Of a DNA stretch of 64,000 nt, positions 53,715 through 63,116 are shown in pieces; the stretch's first letter is position 1; every line of letters begins with the position of its first letter. Source of the stretch: Pseudo-nitzschia pungens (taxonomy: Eukaryota; Bacillariophyta; Bacillariophyceae; Bacillariales; Bacillariaceae). Made by a program: the position numbers and the translations under genes. The stretch lies in NCBI GenBank assembly GCA_037355855.1, contig CM074758.1, positions 6,669,001 to 6,733,000 of the forward strand. Direction: 5' to 3'. Below the pieces are notes generated by a model. It was not told where the DNA came from and searched no databases. It was given only the letters and a program-made list of their open reading frames with translations.

Positions 53715-54820
53715 GTTGTTCCTGACCCAGCATGACAAATTCCTCCATTCAGTTTTAGAAAAGAGAATGTAGGCGCATTCAGCAAGCGAATGGTGTTGTA
53801 ATCAAATTCATTGGTTTCAAACTTCCCTGTTTTGCAGTTGTATGAATGTCTTTGCTTTACTTCATGAATCATTCTGAACAACTGCCCATACTCAGGTTTG
53901 TATGATGTTTTCCCTGAGTCCAATTGTTTTAGCCTCAAAAAGAATTCATCTGGGGGCTGTGCCCATGACATCTCTGGATAGGATAACATCCCATCTCGAA
54001 TCAAATCAATAGCTTTGTCATAGCAAACTTCATTTTCAATTTCTTTCTGAGGAAGGTAAACTTTAGTGGTAGCTTGTCCTGGCGACAACATCATACCGAA
54101 TTGCTTTTTATTTGAACCAAGAATATCAAGATGAACTGTTTGGCATGTGTTTTGAGTAGTAATGATTAAACTTGGCGTTGCAAAATTCCAGTTTTCCACA
54201 TCGTTTGAATTCAGTGCAACCTCTCTTGTAATTTTTTGAACAAAGTCCAAGAATTCGCTCATTTTTGCTGGGGTAATTGATGTTTCTCTTGTGAAAGCTT
54301 TCCATGTTTTATCTGACTTCATTTGTTTTTTGTCGAAGCTCATTTTCAATTCATATTGATAGCTCTGAATTGTCATTGCATTTGAATTGTCGGAAACTGA
54401 TTTCTTCTCTATCCACGTCTTGAGATTTTCCCAATTGCATATGATTTTGGATTGCAGATTTTCCACAAATTGAAGAGGTTTTCCAAACAGCTCAGTATTT
54501 TCTTGATTCGGAATATAGAAGACACATTGTTCATTGCTTCCCAAGTCCAATTTAGAGAATCCACTGTGAACAGATGAATTAAATTTTGTTTCGCCAAAAT
54601 TTGTGCACTGCAGCTGCCACCTGTTTGTGAATCCTTTTTCCAACACAACATTGTGACTTTTTCCATTATTTTGAAAGCTCGTAAGCTTCTTCTCTGGAGA
54701 TTTGTCATATTCTGCTTGACATTTTTCCATATGTTTACAGTGCTTGAGATGGGTTGTCATTTTATTGTAACATGCTCGGTGTCCACAAATACAAAGCAAA
54801 GAAGCATGATTCAAGTTCAT
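53715..54820 (-). pseudogene. Unrecognised protein, N-terminal piece, zinc-finger start (continues 46945-46367)
   Basis: The frame from ATG 54820 begins MNLNHASLLCICGHRACYNK, then HLKHCKHMEKC, a probable Cys/His zinc-binding unit. About 365 codons follow without a stop to LKLNGGICHAGSGTT, where G1 copy D's LTR begins. I see no named domain; GGICHAGSG could be part of a cupin-type fold, but that is a guess. The gene is on the same strand as the Helitron and just upstream of it, so it may be a Helitron accessory gene or an independent neighbour. Confidence 0.65.
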
Positions 54821-55303
54821 TTTCAAATGAAGATTTTTTTTTTAATCGAATATTCTGGAATTGTAAATGGATCTGACTCGTTTTCAATTGTTTCACGTCT
54901 GAAAACTGTTTTGCGACCCATCGCGACCAATCGCGACCGGATCGCGACTTGTCTAAAAAAAACACGACCCCAATTTTTTATTTCACAACCTTTTTTCCAT
55001 TATTCTCAACTTTTTTCCATTATTCTCAACCATATTTCTCCCTTTTCTCAACTCCCCCAACGGTCCGAGACAAATGTTCAGATCTAGACCCTGATATTCA
55101 GTCCCTCGTCACATTTTCATTCCATTTTACACATTTGACACATTAGACTCAACACAACAAATAATTTTTAATCCAATTTACTTCAATTACACAAAAGTGT
55201 TACTTGTAGTACATCGTGCACCTTTCTAAACCTTTTTTTTCAGTGGTGTCACATCACATACGGTACCCCAGCTAAGAATCGCATCACAAAAACACACACC
55301 ACC
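54821..55303. other. Divergent intergenic region with GCGACC and CCATTATTCTCAAC repeats
   Basis: GCGACC occurs several times in 54912-54948 (GCGACCCATCGCGACCAATC and on). A 20-base direct repeat around TTTTTTCCATTATTCTCAAC is at about 54991-55030, followed by a third partial copy. It lies between two divergently read genes and may include both promoters or one end of the Plavaka-type transposon. Confidence 0.55.
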
Positions 55304-56968
55304 ATGCCAAAAGCTTCCTCTGACCCAAGGCGCTTTGCCAATGATCCCAGAATACCCAAGACATTCCATTGTCGCAACTGCATTGCCTCCGGAAAAAGAA
55401 GAAAATCACAGCAATTCTTCAAGGGATACAAACAAGAATCGAGCCACTTTCACACCTACCGATACGTATCTCAAGGCCTCTCCAGGCATCTCTATTCCAA
55501 CAGCGATTGCCAAACTTATTATCGTGCGAACAATCTTATGGATTTTATTTCTTCTGTGAAACAAGAAGTCACCCTCCCTTTGGTCCGACACACACCATCA
55601 CAGTATGGACTGACAATGACACAGAATGGACCACAAATCCCCCCCTCCCTTGGCCCAAATGACACCGCCGCAACAACTTCTATCCATACCTCACTCAATC
55701 CTCAAGTGATCGCCAATGTATTCATCCCACCCATGGACAGACAGGCAATCGAATCGCATATGGCTGAAAATGAGGAACAAATGAATGCAATCGATTCCGA
55801 TGTTGATGCCTTGGACCATTTTGATGCCACCAGTTCCGACACCAAAATATCTGATTCCGAAATCATGAAAAGCACCACCATTTCCATAAACGAAAGAGAG
55901 GAAACATTCCGGAATCGCACTTTGTTCCCACCCCGTCCGGAACTTATTGCCGAAATCAACCTCCTTAATATCATAACACAACACAAGCTACCTCTATCCA
56001 CTTATCAAACCATTTTCAATTGGGCAAAAGACAGCAACAATCTTCCCAGTTTCGATTTCAATGTTACACCAACAAGAAAATGTGATGCCATTTTTCAAGA
56101 AATAAAAAAAAATCTTGGCATATCGTCTGAACCAAAATTTGAGCCCAAAATTGTAAATTGGCTTCCCGACAACAAACCTGCTCAAATATATGTCCGTCCT
56201 TTTCTGGATGCTTTGTATTCCCTTCTGTCGAACCCAGATTTAATGTTGGAAGAAAATTTGTCATTCCCCAACAGCAATACCCCCTTGTCACCAGAGCATT
56301 TCCCGGTTCGAACTGATTCTTGTCCCATCACCGAGTTGCACCACAGATCATGGTGGTCAGATTCCTGGAGATCCCTCTGCATAGGAAAATTCTGAAATCC
56401 TTGTTCCCATCATTTTTTACATGGATGGAATTAGCTTGGATGCCCACGGACGGCTTTCACTGACTCCACTCAACATGACCTTAGGCATATTCAACATCGA
56501 AACAAGGAAAAGGCCGGAAGCATGGACAACAATCTATTTTCATCCCGACTCAGATTTGGAGAGCATTCACCATTCAAGAAAACCATCCTCGAAAGAATCA
56601 ATCCAAAACCTGCACAATGCCCTAGAAGTGGCTCTCCGCTCTTTCAAAGAAGCATGTGAGTCCACCCATGAAGGCATCCAATGGGATTTTCTCCCATATG
56701 CCGGCCAATTGTGGCAAGTCAAAATGAAATTTGCAATAGCCTATGTCATCGGTGACACAGAACTGCATGACAAATTATGTGGCAAATATGGATCACGGTC
56801 GCAGGGTGTACAAAAGCTTTGCCGCCACTGCAACTGTTCCACCAAAGACATAAACAGACCATCAGCACAACAAACAGCCTCTCTTTGGGTCCCATCAGAT
56901 TTTCATACATTTCCAGACCCAAATGCCACTAGCCCCCAGGATTATTTCACCGATATTTCTCACCACCA
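55304..56968 (+). pseudogene. Plavaka-type (CACTA-related) transposase, N-terminal part, frameshifted and cut by LINE L3
   Basis: The start MPKASSDPRRFANDP is followed by a Cys/His zinc-finger-like unit (FHCRNC...GLSRHLYSNSDC). The second part has FYMDGISLDAHGRLSLTPLNM, YAGQLWQVKMKFAIAYVIGD and LCGKYGSRSQGVQKLCRHCN, the pattern of the Plavaka transposase domain (first catalytic Asp in YMDG). A frame change near 56380-56400 separates the two parts: the first ends SLCIGKF then stop, the second is open from ILVPIIFYMDG. L3 removes the rest of the catalytic domain. Assignment to Plavaka rests on the motif pattern from memory. Confidence 0.75.
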
Positions 56969-57275
56969 ATAATAATAATAATAATATACGTATTTAAATA
57001 ACTTTAATCACCAAAGGTGAAACTAAATTACTCAGTCTGTAACCAGACTTTAACGTCGCCTCCATCATAGAGTCAGGACCCCAAGTGGTAGAACGACAAA
57101 TTTTCAAAACAAACCTTGAACATCAAGCAGGGAAAAAGACAAACAAGTCCCACAAAATAGGGACTTGAGAGAAAGTGAAATGGGAATGAAGATATTGGGA
57201 TAAGATCCAGTATCAAAAGGGATGGGACAGGATAAGACGCAGGATCAGAAGACAAAACCAAGGTACAAAGTGTAA

Positions 57276-60200
57276 TCAACCCTGAGGTCCAGTAAGCCAG
57301 GCTCTGAGAAGAGCAGCCTCTTGTTGGTATGGCTGCACTGGTGGGACAGGCGCTGCATACTGCTTCCTTGCAAGGTGGATGGTTGCAAGCCACTGCCGCT
57401 TGGCAGTCAGGGTGTAACCTTGTAGGACGTGGAAAGGGGTTTGTAACAGGGAGTGTGACTGGGGAAGTGCACCAGCTGCACCAATTGCCAATTCAGAGGA
57501 GATGGAAGCATCAAGAGATTGGTGTTGTTCAGCATCAAGGGTACCCCCAGGACCATGGAGTCGTTCATTCCTATAGGTCCAAAGATCCCAGGAGGTAAGA
57601 AAGAACTGATGGATGATAGCTGTAGCCCAACGTTTGGGAGAGCGCTTGCTTCCAATGTGGGAGTAGTAGTCAGCCTGGATTTGGTACCAGCGAGGAGACC
57701 ACCTACCCAGAAGCCAGTTGTGCCAGCCAATAGTCCTCTGTGCTCTGACAGCAGAAGCAATTGCAAGTGAGTAGGATGATGGATAAATTCTCTGGCCCTT
57801 CCAAACTCTGGTGAGAAGATCCACAATGGCAGCCACCAATGATGGATCAGTTTGTTCAACTTCAAGCCTCTTCTGCAGGGGTCCCTTGAAAGCTGACACA
57901 CTGTGCTGTACTGCCCCAGTGTCCTTGCAGGAGAGCACATGAGAAACCTTCTTGTTGTCTGCATCACACAATGGGCACCTGGAGTGATCCTGATACTGGT
58001 AGTGAAGTAGTTGGTTGCCAACACCAATGCATCCAGAAGCAAACTTGACAAACCACCTTTGCATGCCAGGAGGTAAACGCTTGAAGGCATTCAGATGGGC
58101 ACACCAATGGATGGAACTCAAAACAGGTTGTGGAATGGGAATGTCATGGTGGGTCTGCCAATATTGAAGAAGAGGAGGACCAGAAATGGCAACATGCAAA
58201 GCATTTTGATCAAACCTTGAGCACTTGCTTCCATTGAGAGAAAAAGCCCAGGGCTCAAACACAAGTCTGGGATAGTGATGGGCAGAAGCTCTATGGACAG
58301 AGAGAAATGCCTTTGCCATGCTGTCTACCTGGTGATTGCGAAGGGCCCACCAATCAAGAAAGATTCCAGCTTGATGGCCCTGAACCCACTGAAAGTGCAC
58401 AGAGATTGGCAGGGCAGAAATCATGTTTCTGATGACATAAACATAATCAAAAGACTTCTGGGAAATAACCAATGGCCATGATCCCTCAGCCTGTTTGAGA
58501 GCTGTGTCACCATCCAGAGCAATAGTGATAGAGCCAGAAGCAATATCAAAAAGACTCACCAGAGCAGTGCAGCAGGTGAGAACCCCAATGATTCCTGCCA
58601 GTTCACTCCTGTAGGAAGATTGATCCTCAGGGGATCCACTGACAAAATTACAGCCAGTGAGGAACAATGAAGCTGACTTGGTGGAGGTATTGGGGGACAA
58701 AATGAAAGCAGAAGTTCCTCTGAGAAGGTCCGGATCAAATGAACCATCACATACAGCACTGGCGGTACCACTCTCAATAGCATCAACAATGGGCTGACAG
58801 CCAGCCTGTGGTAGGGAATATTTGTGGAGAAGTACCCTTGGAGACGCACAGAGTGAATCAAAGGCATCTACTGGGGAGTCTGGAAGAGAATCATATGGAT
58901 TGTACTCCAGAGGATCCATGTCAGGAGGTTCGGAAACAAAGGCTGAGGACCCAACAACGCGTACAACGTGGCCACAAATAACAGGGCAGACAAGTACATC
59001 AGCACAGGCTGGTTTGTCAGGAATGAGTTCAGAAGTGACCCTGTATCTGCCCCTGCCCTGGGAGGTGCTCACAATCCAGCCAGTAGAAGTTTTGAAGAAT
59101 ATTCTGTTGGTGGATGGAGACAAAAACCAAGGCCAAAGAGAAGCTGTCTGGGGAGAGAGCCAATGCCCAAGATGAAAAGAAGGAGCCAGTGCCCTGGCTG
59201 CAGGGGGTGGACAGGGGGGAAGAAAACAGGTCTGAAGAGCCTTAGTCCATAAGCGCTGTGCTGCTGGAGGCCAGGATGGAGGACATCTGGGCCAGTCAAG
59301 ATGATCCCTCAAGTGATTGGAGGATGTCAGCTGGAAGGCCATGGGAGAGATTCTTTTCCCATCTGGAGTACAAATGTCAGCAAGGGAAATAGCCTTGAGG
59401 GACATGCGCATGTGATTCAAGAGGGACAAGTCAGCACCTCTGAAGCCAGAGTTGACAAAGGCTTGCATGAGATAACAGTCATTGGAACGTAACAGTGGTA
59501 GGTCTGGGAAGTCTTCAAACAAGCTCACAGGGTGAACAGAGAAAAACTTCCACACATGTTTGTACCAGCAGGGAGTGACGTATGAAGCAAAGGGATGATA
59601 GGGTGTGACACCAAGATGGAGAGGAATGCCAAGTTCGAGCCTGAGAGACTCAGCAGTGAGCCTGAGAATCCTTCCAGTTTGTGAGGACCTGACAGATTCC
59701 TGAAAGAGGGTGGCAATATGACTGAACTCTTGGAGGAGGTATGGATGGATGAATCCAAAACCTTGATAGAGGGAAGGACCATAGAACACATGTCTGGGAA
59801 ATGTCCGTGACATCCCTGCTTTATTCAGCACAGGAACAAGAGCTGGGTGAATTATCTTAGTCCAAGTGGCCTCATCAAGTTGCGTGACAGGCATGGGGTA
59901 TTCAACAGACTTCATGAAAGAATACTTGAAGGTGTAGAGGGATGCGCGCTTCTCACACTTGGAAGCCTTGAGCTGAGAGCCAAAAGACTGAGACTGTGAC
60001 GTCATGTGAGCAATCTGTGCTTCCTCATTGCCATCCATGGAGATAAAAACCCCAAGGGTCTTGTCAGCATGGTCAACTTCAAAACGATCCAGGGTAGCTC
60101 GATTGCCATTCTTGTCAGCAACAGAGAAGTCACCAGGCATGTCAGCAATGGAGCGATAATCCCAGCCGGATCCATTCCATTTGAAATCAATCAAATAACA

Positions 60201-63116
60201 GAAGGATTTGGCAGGTTCAATAGCACCACCAGTGGCAATAATCCCACCAGCCCACCGGTCAAGAGCTTCCTGAAAGTCAACAGCTAATTCCTCACCAGAT
60301 GTGGAGGAATCAGGGCCAGCACAAAACAAATCTGTGTCATCCACAAAGGCAAAACCCACAAGAGAAACCAGTTGCAGTGACAATGAAGTGAGAAGATGGA
60401 CACCATGCCCAGCCTGTTGCATCATTCGGAAGACAATTGTTGACACCAAAGCCCAAAGAGTTGGACCAATACCATTGCCTTGGCCACAACCACTGAGAGG
60501 AACAGGTTCATCACCATACACAGGACCTGACCGACCAAAACTAGTTTTGATGTGGTGCTTGGCCTGTTGCAGAGTAGACAAAAGAACCTCACACACATGT
60601 GCAGGAACCCCAAAGCTCTGGAGAGTGAGACCTGCAATCGGATGAGAGATCCGATCATAGCAGCCCTTGGCATCATTCATAGCAACAGCACCGGATCTGC
60701 GCTTCTGCCGCAACACATCACATATGAGCTTCTTGTTCAGGCAGGTGTTGATTGCCTTGTGGTGTTTCCTGCTTCCATGTTGATCAACAGCCACGGCATT
60801 GGCACGTTCAGCATGGGCAAGAATTCGTCTGCCAATCATCTTGTTGTTGATTTGGAACTCAGGAGACATCAACTGGATGAGTCTCATCTTATCCACTCTA
60901 TATTCACCAGGTTTCTTGAAGATCTCAACATCAGTGATGACCTGCCAAGCAGAAGGAGAGAAGCCAACAATCAAAGGGACGGATCTCAGGAGAGTGTCAA
61001 ACTTGTTCAGCTGGGGATCCAGGGCAAATGCCTTGTGGTGGGCAAAACTCAAACAAGAAGGTTCACTTGCTGTGCGTTCCCTCTGGCGTTTCCAGGCAGC
61101 AGCATTGTCAGCTGGACACACTGAATAGTCAAAGGGGGGCAAACTCAGAATAGTGTCAGGGACTTTGAGACAGGAAAGAAATTCAGAAAGGTATTTGTCA
61201 GTGGCAGGAGGAGGAATGTATGTGCCATCAAGGACTTGGGGAGCAGCATGGGCAGTGCCTAGGTAGCCAAAATCCTCAATGAAGGAGGGAGTCATGGAAG
61301 GAGTGCCAAGACACTGCTGTTGACGCCGGACATTGGATTCAGCCATAGCTGGAACCATAGTAGACTGAGACTCCAAGACCTGTTCAACACCATCATGGCC
61401 AACTGCAATAGCGCGCAAGACTGCTGACTTGTTGACACGTCCCCGAATAGACCGAGCAACAAGGCCAAGCTCTCGTTGAAGCCGTTCCCTGCGCATCCTG
61501 GCACGGATCTGGGAAGCACTCTGGTTGTGAGGCTTGCCTTCAGCAAGAAGTGCATCCACCAGGCCTTGATTGAAGGAGTCTCTCCATGAGGGGGCCAATT
61601 TCTTCACTGCCCGGTATTGCTTGTAAGCTTGTTTCAGATGGAGGAGAGCACTGGAAAGGTCACTGTGTTCTCCTTTGTAGAGAGAAAGCTTGCAGGCCAA
61701 CCTTTTCAAAACAGTATGACTGGTGGACACACCCTGTCTCAACTTAACAACACGCCGCCAAAAGTCAATGGTATCACGATAGACTTGCAGCTTTGGTGAC
61801 CATGGAACCAAACCAGCTCTAGTGTGGCAGAGGTTTTGTTCAACAGAGAGCCTGAGAGAGGTAGAGGTTTCATGGAGTACTTCATATGTGGTGATGAGAT
61901 CAGTGCGCACAGAAATATCCCCAGACTGAAACTGAGCCAGTAGGTGCTCCAGCTTAGCTTGGAGAGAAAACACTCCAGCCTTGAGAAAGCTGTGCCTCAC
62001 TCGCTTGAAATACCGTTGTCGCAGATGAGGGTGGGAGGACTGGAGTTTGGAATGAGAGAATCTCACAGGAGGTGGAATACGTTTGCCCATGAGGCTGCAA
62101 TTACAAACCTCAATCCAAAGCAGTCTATGGTCAGATTCCATACCATGGGCACCACCAAAGGGACAATACCCAGCCCTGAGAACATCAACATTCTCAGAGA
62201 CCCAAATGGCATCAATTGGTGTTCTGGTAGTGTTTCTGTTGTGAGTGGCAGGAGGAGAAGACGTACTATGAAGTGTAAGAATGGCCTCTCTGAAACCAAG
62301 AGCCTTGAGCTCAAAAGACAAGCCATCAGTCCGAACATCAGCATTCTGGTCAATCCCAACAATGACTTGATCACCTGCGCCCAGACAGACTTGAAGGGCA
62401 GCAGTTAGATCCCTGTGAAAAAGAATGCATGGATTGGGACTGAAATGATTTTCAGCTGCTTGAAAGTAGCGGTACTGTTGATTCCAGACTGAGCCCAGAT
62501 CCCTATCATTTTCAACGGGGCAGTAGGCAGAAAACATGGTGACAGTGTAGCCATCCCTGCCCTGAAACTTGACAAAGGACCATCTGCCAAGACCAGATGG
62601 ATCAGCTCCATGTGCAACCTTGTGGGAGCTGAACAGCTGGTCAATGGAAAAACCTGTGCTGCCAGGCTGAAGCCAAGAGCAGGCAGAAGCTTCATGCTTG
62701 TTGTTAGCAAGATAGGAAAAACTTGAGGGACTGACATTCTTCATGCGCCGATTGAAAAGATCACAGGGCAGGAGTTTGGATTCATTCAAACAATGTTCAG
62801 CAAAAAGAGCCACACTGGCATTGCTCTTGACAAATTGACGGGCGTTGTGCTTGGACATGGACATAAAGGCAGCTCTGCGCTGTGGTCCAATGTTTTGGAA
62901 AGTGATGATGGTGGAGTTATAGGATGGAGCTTGAGGGAAGGAATGACCAAAACTGTCAGAATCCTTAGCAGCAAGAGAGTCTCCATGAAGAGTTAATTGG
63001 ACAAAGTGAGAGACAGGGGAAGAGGCGGAGGGGGAAAAGGGAGAAACAGGAGAAGCATTGATGGGATTTGGATTGGAAGGCATCCCATCACACCTCATAC
63101 CAGAAGAGCTAACCAT
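57276..63116 (-). CDS. LINE ORF2: APE endonuclease, reverse transcriptase, RNase H, zinc finger
   Basis: 1946 residues from ATG 63116; an alternative in-frame ATG lies at 63188 but overlaps ORF1 further. N-terminal APE-type endonuclease: AEHCLNES, IVGIDQNAD, TRTPIDAIWVS and GMESDHRLLW (~324), which nicks target DNA. RT: NDAKGCYDRISH (~812), GCGQGNGIGPTLWA, FAFVDDTDLF (~925), which copies RNA at the nick. RNase H: CDGSFDPD (~1457), YRSELAGI, NHQVDSMAK. C-terminal CPLCDADNKKVSHVLSC (~1714). The combination of APE endonuclease and RNase H suggests an I-like or related clade. The ATG overlaps the ORF1 stop (ATGGTTAG). Confidence 0.94.
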   Translation of the reverse strand: MVSSSGMRCDGMPSNPNPINASPVSPFSPSASSPVSHFVQLTLHGDSLAAKDSDSFGHSFPQAPSYNSTIITFQNIGPQRRAAFMSMSKHNARQFVKSNASVALFAEHCLNESKLLPCDLFNRRMKNVSPSSFSYLANNKHEASACSWLQPGSTGFSIDQLFSSHKVAHGADPSGLGRWSFVKFQGRDGYTVTMFSAYCPVENDRDLGSVWNQQYRYFQAAENHFSPNPCILFHRDLTAALQVCLGAGDQVIVGIDQNADVRTDGLSFELKALGFREAILTLHSTSSPPATHNRNTTRTPIDAIWVSENVDVLRAGYCPFGGAHGMESDHRLLWIEVCNCSLMGKRIPPPVRFSHSKLQSSHPHLRQRYFKRVRHSFLKAGVFSLQAKLEHLLAQFQSGDISVRTDLITTYEVLHETSTSLRLSVEQNLCHTRAGLVPWSPKLQVYRDTIDFWRRVVKLRQGVSTSHTVLKRLACKLSLYKGEHSDLSSALLHLKQAYKQYRAVKKLAPSWRDSFNQGLVDALLAEGKPHNQSASQIRARMRRERLQRELGLVARSIRGRVNKSAVLRAIAVGHDGVEQVLESQSTMVPAMAESNVRRQQQCLGTPSMTPSFIEDFGYLGTAHAAPQVLDGTYIPPPATDKYLSEFLSCLKVPDTILSLPPFDYSVCPADNAAAWKRQRERTASEPSCLSFAHHKAFALDPQLNKFDTLLRSVPLIVGFSPSAWQVITDVEIFKKPGEYRVDKMRLIQLMSPEFQINNKMIGRRILAHAERANAVAVDQHGSRKHHKAINTCLNKKLICDVLRQKRRSGAVAMNDAKGCYDRISHPIAGLTLQSFGVPAHVCEVLLSTLQQAKHHIKTSFGRSGPVYGDEPVPLSGCGQGNGIGPTLWALVSTIVFRMMQQAGHGVHLLTSLSLQLVSLVGFAFVDDTDLFCAGPDSSTSGEELAVDFQEALDRWAGGIIATGGAIEPAKSFCYLIDFKWNGSGWDYRSIADMPGDFSVADKNGNRATLDRFEVDHADKTLGVFISMDGNEEAQIAHMTSQSQSFGSQLKASKCEKRASLYTFKYSFMKSVEYPMPVTQLDEATWTKIIHPALVPVLNKAGMSRTFPRHVFYGPSLYQGFGFIHPYLLQEFSHIATLFQESVRSSQTGRILRLTAESLRLELGIPLHLGVTPYHPFASYVTPCWYKHVWKFFSVHPVSLFEDFPDLPLLRSNDCYLMQAFVNSGFRGADLSLLNHMRMSLKAISLADICTPDGKRISPMAFQLTSSNHLRDHLDWPRCPPSWPPAAQRLWTKALQTCFLPPCPPPAARALAPSFHLGHWLSPQTASLWPWFLSPSTNRIFFKTSTGWIVSTSQGRGRYRVTSELIPDKPACADVLVCPVICGHVVRVVGSSAFVSEPPDMDPLEYNPYDSLPDSPVDAFDSLCASPRVLLHKYSLPQAGCQPIVDAIESGTASAVCDGSFDPDLLRGTSAFILSPNTSTKSASLFLTGCNFVSGSPEDQSSYRSELAGIIGVLTCCTALVSLFDIASGSITIALDGDTALKQAEGSWPLVISQKSFDYVYVIRNMISALPISVHFQWVQGHQAGIFLDWWALRNHQVDSMAKAFLSVHRASAHHYPRLVFEPWAFSLNGSKCSRFDQNALHVAISGPPLLQYWQTHHDIPIPQPVLSSIHWCAHLNAFKRLPPGMQRWFVKFASGCIGVGNQLLHYQYQDHSRCPLCDADNKKVSHVLSCKDTGAVQHSVSAFKGPLQKRLEVEQTDPSLVAAIVDLLTRVWKGQRIYPSSYSLAIASAVRAQRTIGWHNWLLGRWSPRWYQIQADYYSHIGSKRSPKRWATAIIHQFFLTSWDLWTYRNERLHGPGGTLDAEQHQSLDASISSELAIGAAGALPQSHSLLQTPFHVLQGYTLTAKRQWLATIHLARKQYAAPVPPVQPYQQEAALLRAWLTGPQG

